A stretch of DNA of 8,932 nt from Flavobacteriales bacterium (GCA_015488785.1 WFNC01000469.1:1-8932); one strand, 5' to 3'. Positions 1 to 6,417 are shown, counted from the first letter of the stretch. Notes: a model not told the origin generated them from the sequence alone. Numbers and translations are program-made.

Positions 1-23
1 TTATAGTACATTAGCAAAATAGT

Positions 24-31
24 TAAACTTG
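24..31 (+). promoter_or_regulatory. possible -7 element of the toxin-antitoxin promoter
   Basis: TAAACTTG matches the Bacteroidota -7 consensus TAnnTTTG at all but one position and lies 20 bases before the antitoxin start codon. No convincing -33 TTG can be seen, partly because the window begins just upstream. This is a weak call. Confidence 0.25.
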
Positions 32-51
32 ATAAAAAAAAACGACGAACT

Positions 52-258
52 ATGACAACAATACATATAGACGATACAGAAGATAAAGCAATAGCTTTTT
101 TAAACTACGTTAGAACTCTTGATTTTATTGAGATAGAAGACGGAGATTCTAAAAAGACTATTCTAAAAAACATTAAATTAGGTTTAAAAGAAGTAAAACT
201 AGCCAAACAAGGAAAACTAGAAACAACTCCTGCAAAAGATTTTTTGAATGAATTATAA
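52..258 (+). CDS. putative antitoxin of a type II toxin-antitoxin pair
   Basis: A 68-residue acidic to neutral protein immediately upstream of, and overlapping by 11 bases, a RelE/ParE-like toxin gene. It starts MTTIHIDD, has a short predicted beta-strand, an acidic middle (EIEDGD, about residues 27-32), then a probable amphipathic helix and the tail KQGKLETTPAKDFLNEL. That ending resembles the C-terminal segment of many small Bacteroidota antitoxins and related short proteins that sit before RelE-like genes. No clear DNA-binding fold (ribbon-helix-helix or helix-turn-helix) can be recognised, so whether it represses its own promoter is unknown. The expected role is to bind and neutralise the next gene's product in the cytoplasm. 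The function is inferred mainly from gene order, overlap and size. Confidence 0.72.
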   Translation: MTTIHIDDTEDKAIAFLNYVRTLDFIEIEDGDSKKTILKNIKLGLKEVKLAKQGKLETTPAKDFLNEL

Positions 259-559
259 TGTAGAACTATCGGGCAACTTTAAAAAAGAAGCTAAACGATT
301 GAGTAAAAAATATAAGTCTTTAAAGGCGGAATTGAACCAACTTTTTGACGAATTAGCCCAAAATCCAACTAAAGGAATTTCATTGGGCAATGATATTTAT
401 AAAATTAGACTTTCTATCCAATCAAAAGGAAAAGGAAAGTCTGGGGGTGGTAGAGTTATGGCTTTTGTACAAGTTACTTTATTTTCAATCTACAACAAAG
501 GCGAAAAAGATTCTATTATTCTGACAAAGAAATTAAAAAACCTAATCAAAGCATTGTAA
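248..559 (+). CDS. RelE/ParE-family toxin of a type II toxin-antitoxin module
   Basis: A 103-residue basic protein resembling the RelE/ParE-like toxins common in Bacteroidota. It has an N-terminal strand (MNYNVELSG), a Lys-rich helix pair (FKKEAKRLSKKYKSLKAEL, about residues 12-30), then NPTKGISLGNDIYKIRL and the KGKGKSGGGRVMAF segment that forms the central sheet. It ends with a sheet strand (LFSIYNKGEKDSI) and a short helix. Family members are mostly ribosome-dependent mRNA interferases or gyrase poisons; the sequence does not say which. The start codon at 248 lies inside the end of the antitoxin gene, so translation is probably coupled. Compared with the usual family pattern, the stretch between VMAFVQV and LFSIYNKG looks several residues short, so a beta-hairpin may be trimmed and activity is uncertain. 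Confidence 0.8.
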   Translation: MNYNVELSGNFKKEAKRLSKKYKSLKAELNQLFDELAQNPTKGISLGNDIYKIRLSIQSKGKGKSGGGRVMAFVQVTLFSIYNKGEKDSIILTKKLKNLIKAL

Positions 560-606
560 AACAATTATTTCATTCTTGAAAAGAGACAACCCTAAAAACC
601 TAGGCT

Positions 607-650
607 TTACGCTATTTTCTCAATGTTGAGAAGGTTTTATTGCGGAATGC
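607..650. repeat. 44-bp direct repeat, copy 1, with imperfect palindrome
   Basis: It matches copy 2 at 41 of 44 positions by eye. It begins TTACGCTA, continues through TTCTCAATGTTGAGAA (a 16-base inverted repeat with one central mismatch) and runs into GGTTTTATTGCGGAATGC. The two copies are 216 bases apart, start to start. A degenerate echo of the 3' end (CGGAATGC, then CGGAGTGT) follows at once. Confidence 0.85.
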
Positions 651-776
651 TCGGAGTGTAACCTTATAGGAATTAAACGAAAAGTTTACATATTTTAATT
701 AATCTTTTTAAAAAGTTTTTTCTCACGTACCTTTTTTTGAATCCAAGATTTTGAAAAAAGTTCTCGACAGTAGAGT

Positions 777-789
777 TCGGCGAAGCCGA
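777..789. repeat. short GC-rich hairpin
   Basis: TCGGC-GAA-GCCGA forms a perfect 5-bp stem with a 3-base loop in otherwise AT-rich DNA, and one more U-G pair is possible at 776/790. There is no T-run on either side, so it is not an obvious terminator. It lies between the two 44-bp repeats. Confidence 0.55.
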
Positions 790-822
790 GATATGTTAAC
801 TCCCAAAGTCACTTCCCATACA

Positions 823-866
823 TTACGCTACTTTCTCAACGTTGAGAAGGTTTTATTGCGGAGTGC
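823..866. repeat. 44-bp direct repeat, copy 2, with perfect 16-bp palindrome
   Basis: Second copy of the 44-bp repeat, differing from copy 1 at three positions. Its core TTCTCAACGTTGAGAA (833-848) is a perfect 16-bp palindrome, and two of the differences lie in or next to it. It starts only 10 bases beyond the stop codon of the secreted protein gene on the minus strand, so it is the first element downstream of that unit. Confidence 0.87.
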
Positions 867-875
867 AAAGTCTAA

Positions 876-1391
876 TTAATTCCTGTAAGCTTTATAAATC
901 CAAATTTCTTTGACAAGGTCACAGTCAAATAGAATATCTATTCCTTGTTCTGGAATTTTTAATAACGGAGAGTTTCCCTCTTTATATAATTGATAGGCTT
1001 TTTCTCTACTATCTCCAACCGACAATCCTTTAGATGTCTTAAATTTCGATGTTTTAAAAGTTATTTTCCTTATGCTTTTATCTTTGTAAAAAAAAACATA
1101 AAATCCCAAACTATTTATATAATATACATTTTTAGGCCTCCCTATCTTTTGTATTATTACAGTTTTAGCCGAACGTTTATTATAGGGATGTGTTGATGCG
1201 TTTTTTCTATACTTAGTATATAAAAACTTTTCAGAACGACCATATTTAGCAATGATTTCTTTCTTTGTATCTCGTAATAAAATAAATCCAGGTACTCCAA
1301 CAGATTCTTCTATCAATACAATAGAGTTGTCTTCTTGTCCAAAACCGAAACTATATAATAATATTATAACTAATGTAAAAACAAATTTCAT
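876..1391 (-). CDS. secreted protein of unknown family, candidate immunity protein for the RHS toxin
   Basis: A 171-residue protein with a clear Sec signal peptide: Lys at position 2, a hydrophobic stretch FVFTLVIILLYSFGF, and likely cleavage near FGQ-ED at about residue 19. There is no lipobox cysteine. The mature part is basic and appears to contain two loosely similar modules: one around LRDTKKEIIAKYGRSEK (about residues 40-55) and one around GLSVGDSREKAYQLYKEG (about residues 122-139). Each has the small-residue/DT-or-DS/basic/helix pattern seen in BamE- or BLIP-like secreted domains. The start codon lies 6 bases after the RHS stop codon on the same strand, so the two are surely co-transcribed. 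This order (toxin, then small gene) is the standard one for polymorphic toxin immunity. I do not recognise the family; immunity function is inferred from position. Confidence 0.72.
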   Translation of the reverse strand: MKFVFTLVIILLYSFGFGQEDNSIVLIEESVGVPGFILLRDTKKEIIAKYGRSEKFLYTKYRKNASTHPYNKRSAKTVIIQKIGRPKNVYYINSLGFYVFFYKDKSIRKITFKTSKFKTSKGLSVGDSREKAYQLYKEGNSPLLKIPEQGIDILFDCDLVKEIWIYKAYRN

Positions 1392-1397
1392 ATGGAA

Positions 1398-2954
1398 TTA
1401 TTTTGAGGGTGTACTTACTCCTTTATTTTCGTAAACACCATCATTGTCGTTGTCTCCGTGAGTATTCCCAATCCTGAAATTTAATTTTAATATTTTCCTT
1501 GCTATATTTTCAAAACCTACTGTCTTTTTATCGTTTTTTTTGGTTTTAAATTCATTTTTAGAACGATCTTCAGATATATGTCCTATCTCATGTGTCAAAA
1601 TTAAAGCTCGTTTAACATCGTCACTAGGCATAGTTTCAATAGGATTGTCAAAAATTAATGTCCCATCCATTTTAGCTTCTATCAATTTATCTTGACTCCC
1701 AGGATACATATAACCATTTTCAGTGTCTTTCAGTACTTTTTCTACTTTTGGATGTGAAACATTAAGTACGATGACTGCTTTTGCAATTTCATTACCTTCC
1801 GTATATCGAGATTTAACATCTGTATAGTTCCCTCCTTTTTTTACCGTCTTAATCTTTACTTTAATACTCTTATCTAATGCTATGTCTTGAAATTTATCAA
1901 GCAAGTAAGTTTGTTCACTTGTAAGTTCTCCGTGTATTTTAGATTCATCAATAATTAATTTACCTTTATTAAAACTAAAAGCTTCCGAAGAACCATTAAA
2001 TAAAACAGCTAATGAAGCAGTTACTTTACGTTGGTTTCCTTTATTTCTAACTACAAAATCTTCACCATCAAAATCTTGAAAAAGAATAGGGTTATTGGCA
2101 GCAAAATTATAAGTAGATAAATTAGGGTATTTTGCAAAAAGAGGGTCAATACAAAACCACCTCCCCAACCTAGGCGATAACATTCTAGCACCAAAGTTTA
2201 AACTATTCCCTTTCCCACTAATTTCGTCATCTTTTTCCATACCGTTAAAGGAAAATCTAAAATCATCTCTAGTAAACCCTCTTTCATATAATTCGACACC
2301 AAAGGGACTGTAATCCGTTGCTTTGGCTATGTCGGCTATATATCCTCCGCCGTGGCAAGTTGGAGTACTTTGAAATTCTATTTTTAAGTTATCTATATTT
2401 AAGATTGCTGGTATATTGGGGTCGTCTGTTCTTCCAAAAAACTTTATTCTCATATTGGGAGTTGTAGCACTTATCGGAAAACTTACGTGTCCTTCTTGTA
2501 CGTAAAAGACGCTTAAACTGGCGCTGTTTCCATCTCTTATTTGCATTAATAATTTTGTGGCTGTAATAAACTCTAAATCGAAAGAGAATGTAACATTCTG
2601 AGGACAATCTCCAGTACTATAATTAAAATCTAAACTATTGTATTGGCTACATCCAACATCTGCTAGAAAATTCATTTGTAGTTGCCCATTGTTTAATAGT
2701 GTTGAGGGGTATAAAGCTCCACAGTTTCCCTGTGCATAAAAATAACTGGCATAGTTATCGAAATTAAAATCAACTATCTCTCCATTAAAATCGACTGCTT
2801 GTATTTCTTCTGGGGCAAAAATTATTTTGTCGGTTACAACTGCCAATACATTTCCAAGATGGTTCGAAAGCTCGAAAAACTTGTTGCCTATGGTGTGGCT
2901 ATATGTCGTATTGCTAGCGGTAGCTCCTATCATTTCTATGTGGGTTCGTTCCAT
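1398..2954 (-). CDS. truncated RHS core protein with C-terminal metallopeptidase-like toxin domain
   Basis: 518 residues. Residues 26-43 carry the Bacteroidota RHS signature FFELSNHLGNVLAVVTDK. Residues about 60-195 look like a beta-sandwich insertion ending in LNIDNLKIEF, as seen in related RHS proteins and perhaps sugar-binding. Residues about 205-298 are the RHS core (YSPFGVELYERGF, FNGMEKDDEISGKGNSLNF, RLGRWFCIDPL, YNFAANNPILFQDFDGE). The segment after about residue 298 is the variable toxin region. It contains HEIGH (H455, E456, H459), typical of zinc metallopeptidases, and E482-N483-x-x-R486, which could supply the third ligand as in M91/NleD-like toxin domains. The tail has a DNDNDG loop (501-506). 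Full RHS proteins have a long YD-repeat shell, missing here. Similarity continues upstream of this ATG, so the gene is a tip fragment: an orphan cassette or pseudogene, possibly still expressed. Confidence 0.82.
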   Translation of the reverse strand: MERTHIEMIGATASNTTYSHTIGNKFFELSNHLGNVLAVVTDKIIFAPEEIQAVDFNGEIVDFNFDNYASYFYAQGNCGALYPSTLLNNGQLQMNFLADVGCSQYNSLDFNYSTGDCPQNVTFSFDLEFITATKLLMQIRDGNSASLSVFYVQEGHVSFPISATTPNMRIKFFGRTDDPNIPAILNIDNLKIEFQSTPTCHGGGYIADIAKATDYSPFGVELYERGFTRDDFRFSFNGMEKDDEISGKGNSLNFGARMLSPRLGRWFCIDPLFAKYPNLSTYNFAANNPILFQDFDGEDFVVRNKGNQRKVTASLAVLFNGSSEAFSFNKGKLIIDESKIHGELTSEQTYLLDKFQDIALDKSIKVKIKTVKKGGNYTDVKSRYTEGNEIAKAVIVLNVSHPKVEKVLKDTENGYMYPGSQDKLIEAKMDGTLIFDNPIETMPSDDVKRALILTHEIGHISEDRSKNEFKTKKNDKKTVGFENIARKILKLNFRIGNTHGDNDNDGVYENKGVSTPSK

Positions 2955-3017
2955 ACCTACGCGAGAACTACCATAAAGGTTACGTTCTATTAAAGAAAAC
3001 TTTAGTATTTTGGTTAG
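2955..3017 (-). pseudogene. in-frame remnant of the RHS core upstream of the ATG
   Basis: Reading the minus strand in the frame of the RHS gene upstream of its first ATG gives IERNLYGSSRVG directly before the methionine. YGSSRxG is a hallmark of Bacteroidota RHS core regions and normally comes just before the ELSNHLGNV block. The frame stays open to a stop at 3018-3020, and recognisable similarity seems to end near 2990. There is no ATG, GTG or TTG start in this stretch. This shows that the current gene was cut out of a longer RHS gene. Confidence 0.7.
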
Positions 3018-3071
3018 TTATTTTATCGTAAAAAAAACTTTACACCATACAAAACACCCCCAAAACTAAAC

Positions 3072-5516
3072 TTACACTTCTACTCTATCTTCTACAAGCT
3101 CGTCTGTTAGTGCTAAGTTTACAACATCTTCCATTTTCTTTACGTAGTTAAATGTTAAACCTTCTAGGTAGCTTTCTTTTATTTCTTCAATGTCTTTTCT
3201 ATTTTTTTCGCAAAGGATTAACTCTTTAATATTGGCTCTTTTGGCTGCTAGAATCTTTTCTTTAATTCCTCCTACGGGTAAAACTTCTCCTCTCAGCGTA
3301 ATTTCTCCTGTCATGGCTAAATATTTCTTTACTTTTCGTTGCGTAAACAAAGAGGCCAAGGCTGTCAACATGGTAATTCCTGCCGATGGTCCATCTTTTG
3401 GAGTTGCTCCTGCGGGTACATGAATATGTACGTCATGCTTTTCAAACACTTCTGCATCTATTCCCCATTTACTCGCGTGAGCTTTTAAATACTGTAAAGC
3501 GATAACTGCCGATTCTTTCATTACATCACCCAAATTTCCGGTGAGTGCTAATTTTCCCTTTCCTTTTGTAATTGAAGATTCTATAAACAGAATATCTCCT
3601 CCGTTTCGAGTCCAAGCTAAACCTGTTACAACACCTGCTACATCGTTAGAACCGTATTTGTCTTTTTCGTAAGACATTCCTAAAATTTCTTTTAAATCTT
3701 CTTTTTTGACTAATACCGAAAAATCTTCCTCCATAGCAATTTGTTTCGCACGGTAACGAACTGTTTTTGCTAATCGTTTTTCCAAGCCTCTTACTCCACT
3801 TTCTGAAGTATAAGCTTCAATAATGTATTCTATGGCTTCTGTTTCAATTTCGAAATCTTTTGCTGAAATTCCGTGAGCCTTTATTTGCTTATCCAATAAA
3901 TGACGTTTGGCTATTTCTATTTTTTCTTCAATGGTATAACCGTTTACTTCTATAAACTCCATTCTGTCTCTCAATGCCGGTTGAATTGTAGAAACTTCAT
4001 TTGCAGTAGCGATAAACATCACTTTAGAAAGATCATACTCTATTTCTACAAAATTATCTTTAAAAGTATCGTTTTGTTCAGGGTCAAGCACCTCTAACAA
4101 GGCAGAAGAAGGATCTCCATGAGAGCTTGTTCCTACTTTATCTATTTCGTCCAATACAAAAACAGGATTTGACGATTTTACTTTTTTAAGACTCGTTAAA
4201 ATTCGCCCTGGCATAGCTCCTATATAAGTTTTACGATGCCCTCTTATCTCGGCTTCGTCATGAACTCCACCTAAAGAAAGTCTAACATATTTTCTACCGA
4301 TAGCCTCTGCAATAGATTTCCCTAAAGACGTTTTTCCAACTCCAGGAGGGCCATAAAGACAAATAATTGGAGATTTCATATCGCCTTTAAGCTTTAGAAC
4401 AGCCAAATATTCTATAATTCTTTCTTTTACCTTTTCTAATCCAAAGTGATCTCGATCTAAAATTTCTTGAGCTCTTTTTAAGTCGAATTTATCTTTCGTT
4501 ACTTTTTTCCATGGTAAATCTAAAAGTGTTTCTATGTAATTCAATTGAACTCCATATTCAGCACCTTGCGGATTCATTCTTTCGAGTTTAGCAAGCTGTT
4601 TTTCAAACGTCTTTTTTACCGATTTCTTCCATTTTTTCTTTTCAGCTTTCTTTTTAAACTCTGCTATGTCTTCTTTTTGAGGATTATCGCCCAACTCTTC
4701 TTGAATTTCTTTCATCTGTTGATTCAAGAAATAATCTCTTTGTTGCTTATCTAAATCTACTTTTACTCTTGATTGTATATCGTTTTTAATCGCCAATAAT
4801 TGCAATTCTTTATCAAGATGCTTTAGTAATGTATTTGCTCTTACATCTAAGTTAACTTCCTCTAGTACGTCTTGTTTTTCATCGACTTTAGCATTCATGT
4901 GCGAAGCTATAAAATTGACTAAAAATGAATTGCTATCAATGTTTTTTAAAGCAAAAGAAGCTTCTGAAGGAATGTTTGGAGATTCTTTTATCACACGAAG
5001 AGCTGTTTCCATTAGTGTATCATAAAGAACTTTTGACTCCTCTGTTTTAGGACTTGGCTTAATTTCTTGAAAGTTTTTAACTCGCGCTACAAAGTAAGGT
5101 TCATCCTTAACCATTTCTAACAATTCAAATCGTTTTTTTCCTTGAATAATCACCGTCGTATTACCATCGGGCATTTTTAGAATTTTCACAATGTGAGCAA
5201 TCGTTCCCACTCTATTTAAATCACTAAACTTAGGTTCTTCAATACTGGCATCTTTTTGAGCAACGACACCAATGGTTTTATTTCCTTTATCAGCATCTTT
5301 TATCAATTTTATAGACTTATCTCTACCAACGGTAATCGGAATTACAACACCAGGAAAAAGCACATTATTTCTTAGCGATAAAATCGGTAAGCTCTCTGGT
5401 AATTCTTCTTTATTCATTCTATCTTCATCATCTTCCGATATAAGCGGAATAAATTCGGTATTAGAATCGATGTTATCTGTTATTGTTAATATTTCGTCTG
5501 ATAAAAAGTCACTCAT
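3072..5516 (-). CDS. lon: ATP-dependent protease Lon (endopeptidase La)
   Basis: An 814-residue cytoplasmic AAA+ serine protease that unfolds and degrades damaged and short-lived regulatory proteins as a homohexamer. Domain order is complete. The N-terminal LON substrate-recognition domain starts at LPILSLRNNVLFPGVVIP (about residue 42). A Lys/Glu-rich coiled-coil linker covers roughly 255-325 and ends in ETLLDLPW. The ATPase has Walker A GPPGVGKT (389-396) and Walker B VFVLDEID with D456/E457. The protease domain has catalytic S711 in PKDGPSAG and K754 in GGIKEK, matching the E. coli Ser/Lys dyad. Length is normal for Bacteroidota, slightly above the E. coli protein. It is transcribed alone, divergent from rpsP. 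An 11-bp palindrome sits 17 bases before the start codon. No strong terminator is visible after the stop, so read-through into the RHS unit is possible. Confidence 0.98.
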   Translation of the reverse strand: MSDFLSDEILTITDNIDSNTEFIPLISEDDEDRMNKEELPESLPILSLRNNVLFPGVVIPITVGRDKSIKLIKDADKGNKTIGVVAQKDASIEEPKFSDLNRVGTIAHIVKILKMPDGNTTVIIQGKKRFELLEMVKDEPYFVARVKNFQEIKPSPKTEESKVLYDTLMETALRVIKESPNIPSEASFALKNIDSNSFLVNFIASHMNAKVDEKQDVLEEVNLDVRANTLLKHLDKELQLLAIKNDIQSRVKVDLDKQQRDYFLNQQMKEIQEELGDNPQKEDIAEFKKKAEKKKWKKSVKKTFEKQLAKLERMNPQGAEYGVQLNYIETLLDLPWKKVTKDKFDLKRAQEILDRDHFGLEKVKERIIEYLAVLKLKGDMKSPIICLYGPPGVGKTSLGKSIAEAIGRKYVRLSLGGVHDEAEIRGHRKTYIGAMPGRILTSLKKVKSSNPVFVLDEIDKVGTSSHGDPSSALLEVLDPEQNDTFKDNFVEIEYDLSKVMFIATANEVSTIQPALRDRMEFIEVNGYTIEEKIEIAKRHLLDKQIKAHGISAKDFEIETEAIEYIIEAYTSESGVRGLEKRLAKTVRYRAKQIAMEEDFSVLVKKEDLKEILGMSYEKDKYGSNDVAGVVTGLAWTRNGGDILFIESSITKGKGKLALTGNLGDVMKESAVIALQYLKAHASKWGIDAEVFEKHDVHIHVPAGATPKDGPSAGITMLTALASLFTQRKVKKYLAMTGEITLRGEVLPVGGIKEKILAAKRANIKELILCEKNRKDIEEIKESYLEGLTFNYVKKMEDVVNLALTDELVEDRVEV

Positions 5517-5533
5517 ATAATATCTTCTTTTAC

Positions 5534-5544
5534 GTCAATTTGAC
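5534..5544. promoter_or_regulatory. 11-bp palindrome upstream of lon, possible operator
   Basis: GTCAA-T-TTGAC is a perfect inverted repeat with a one-base centre, ending 17 bases before the lon start codon. Its placement would suit a repressor or stress-regulator site in the 5' leader. No regulator can be named; it is not a CIRCE element. Confidence 0.35.
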
Positions 5545-5781
5545 AGTACTTATTACACTACCTCTTGTAGCTCAATTCGTTTACAACTTCAAAACAAACA
5601 TTAATCAACTGTTTTTAATACAGTTACCTCAGTTATTTATTTCAAAATTCACTTATATTAGTCAATGGTTGTGCCAAATAAATTCTGCGACGATTCTGTC
5701 TAAAAATTAAAATTTGTCGTGGTTTATTATTTCTATCAATATTTTTTATAAAAACTAAGTCTTCGTTTAAAAAAGAAGTTG

Positions 5782-5789
5782 TATCTTCG
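5782..5789 (+). promoter_or_regulatory. -7 promoter element of rpsP
   Basis: TATCTTCG differs from the Bacteroidota -7 consensus TAnnTTTG at one position. A weak -33 candidate (TTCG at 5762-5765) lies 16 bases upstream, slightly closer than usual. Transcription would start near 5796, giving a leader of about 58 bases before the rpsP ATG. Confidence 0.5.
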
Positions 5790-5820
5790 CCAACTGAATT
5801 ATTATTAATATTTAATTAAC

Positions 5821-5835
5821 AGGATTTAGGATCCT
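5821..5835 (+). promoter_or_regulatory. small hairpin in the rpsP leader
   Basis: AGGAT-TTAGG-ATCCT can pair as a 5-bp stem with a 5-base loop, 18 bases before the rpsP start codon. Ribosomal protein leaders often carry autoregulatory structures, but this one is short and could be chance. Confidence 0.3.
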
Positions 5836-5853
5836 TTTAAAACAATTAAAACA

Positions 5854-6336
5854 ATGGCAACAAAATTAAGATTGCAAAGACACGGTAAGAAAGGTAAACC
5901 ATTTTACCACGTAGTAGCAGCAGATGCAAGAGCAAAAAGAGATGGAAGATTCATCGAAAAATTAGGAACTTATAACCCTAATACAAACCCAGCAACAATC
6001 GAAATCAATTTCGACAAAGCGTTGGATTGGATGATGAAAGGAGCTCAACCAACTGATACAGTTAGAGCATTATTATCGTATAGCGGAATCATGCACAAGA
6101 AACATTTATTGGAAGGTGTAAGAAAAGGCGCTTTAACTGAAGAACAAGCAGAAAAGAAATTTGAAGCATGGAAGACAGAAAAAGAAGCTAAAATTCAAGC
6201 TAAAAAAGATGGTTTAACGACTAAAAACGATAACGATTTAGCAAGTAAATTAGCAGCTGAAACAGCAACTAAAGAAGCAAGAGCTAAAGATATCGCAGCT
6301 AAAAACGCTCCAGAGCCTACAGCTGAAGAAGAATAA
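5854..6336 (+). CDS. rpsP: 30S ribosomal protein S16
   Basis: 160 residues. The N-terminal 80 or so are the conserved S16 fold, which binds 16S rRNA in the body of the small subunit and helps its assembly. Visible family signatures are MATKLRLQRHGKKGKPFYHV, VAADARAKRDGRFIEKLGTYNP, and the helix with GAQPTDTVRALLSYSG. From about residue 85 the protein continues with a charged Lys/Ala/Glu-rich tail ending in PEPTAEEE. This makes it about twice the length of E. coli S16; such tails are usual in Bacteroidota. The start at the only sensible ATG gives the canonical MATKLRLQR beginning. rimM follows 81 bases downstream, as in many bacteria, but a strong terminator lies between them. Confidence 0.97.
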   Translation: MATKLRLQRHGKKGKPFYHVVAADARAKRDGRFIEKLGTYNPNTNPATIEINFDKALDWMMKGAQPTDTVRALLSYSGIMHKKHLLEGVRKGALTEEQAEKKFEAWKTEKEAKIQAKKDGLTTKNDNDLASKLAAETATKEARAKDIAAKNAPEPTAEEE

Positions 6337-6361
6337 AATTTGATAACGAAAATTATTCAAC

Positions 6362-6395
6362 AAAAAAAAGACCGACTTAGTTCGGTCTTTTTTTT
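6362..6395 (+). terminator. intrinsic terminator after rpsP
   Basis: GACCGA (6370-6375) pairs with TCGGTC (6382-6387) around a 6-base loop. The stem is extended by eight A on the left pairing with eight T on the right, which also form the U-tract. The symmetry means it could also work on the minus strand. It separates rpsP from rimM. Confidence 0.9.
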
Positions 6396-6417
6396 GATTA
6401 AATTGTAACTTAGCATT

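Larger units (their letters stand above)
560..875. other. convergent intergenic region with repeats, no gene
   Basis: This 316-base gap lies between the convergent ends of the toxin gene (+) and the secreted protein gene (-). I see no supported coding region on either strand. It holds two copies of a 44-bp repeat (607-650 and 823-866), a GC-rich hairpin at 777-789, and a 12-bp A/T palindrome CTTTTTAAAAAG at 704-715. On the minus strand it directly follows the RHS toxin/partner unit, where recombination repeats between displaced RHS cassettes would be expected. Confidence 0.7.
5517..5853. promoter_or_regulatory. divergent intergenic region lon/rpsP
   Basis: 337 bases between two divergent genes, very AT-rich, with no supported gene. 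The lon side carries the GTCAATTTGAC palindrome but no clear TAnnTTTG box on the minus strand (a TAATGTTTG with one extra base lies at about 5597-5605). The rpsP side carries a near-consensus -7 box at 5782-5789 and a small leader hairpin at 5821-5835. Confidence 0.6.

Noticed and set aside
607..866. CRISPR array
   Set aside because: There are only two repeat copies, the 172-base spacing is far too long, and no cas gene is in the window.
823..866. Intrinsic terminator for the RHS/partner unit
   Set aside because: The palindrome can form a hairpin, but no T-run follows it on the minus strand; on the + strand only a short TTTT occurs after GG.
990..1434. Open frames on the + strand opposite the secreted protein gene
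   Set aside because: They are antisense to a gene with a clear signal peptide and operon context, and have low-complexity, aromatic-rich translations typical of shadow frames.
3021..3071. Lon terminator or RHS promoter
   Set aside because: There is a run of eight T on the minus strand but no convincing stem before it, and no TAnnTTTG box at suitable spacing before the RHS fragment.
5534..5544. CIRCE/HrcA operator before lon
   Set aside because: CIRCE is TTAGCACTC-N9-GAGTGCTAA; this palindrome is shorter and different.
5483..5710. 75-codon open frame on the + strand in the lon/rpsP gap
   Set aside because: It starts inside the 5' end of lon, covers the promoter region and translates to low-complexity hydrophobic sequence with no family resemblance.
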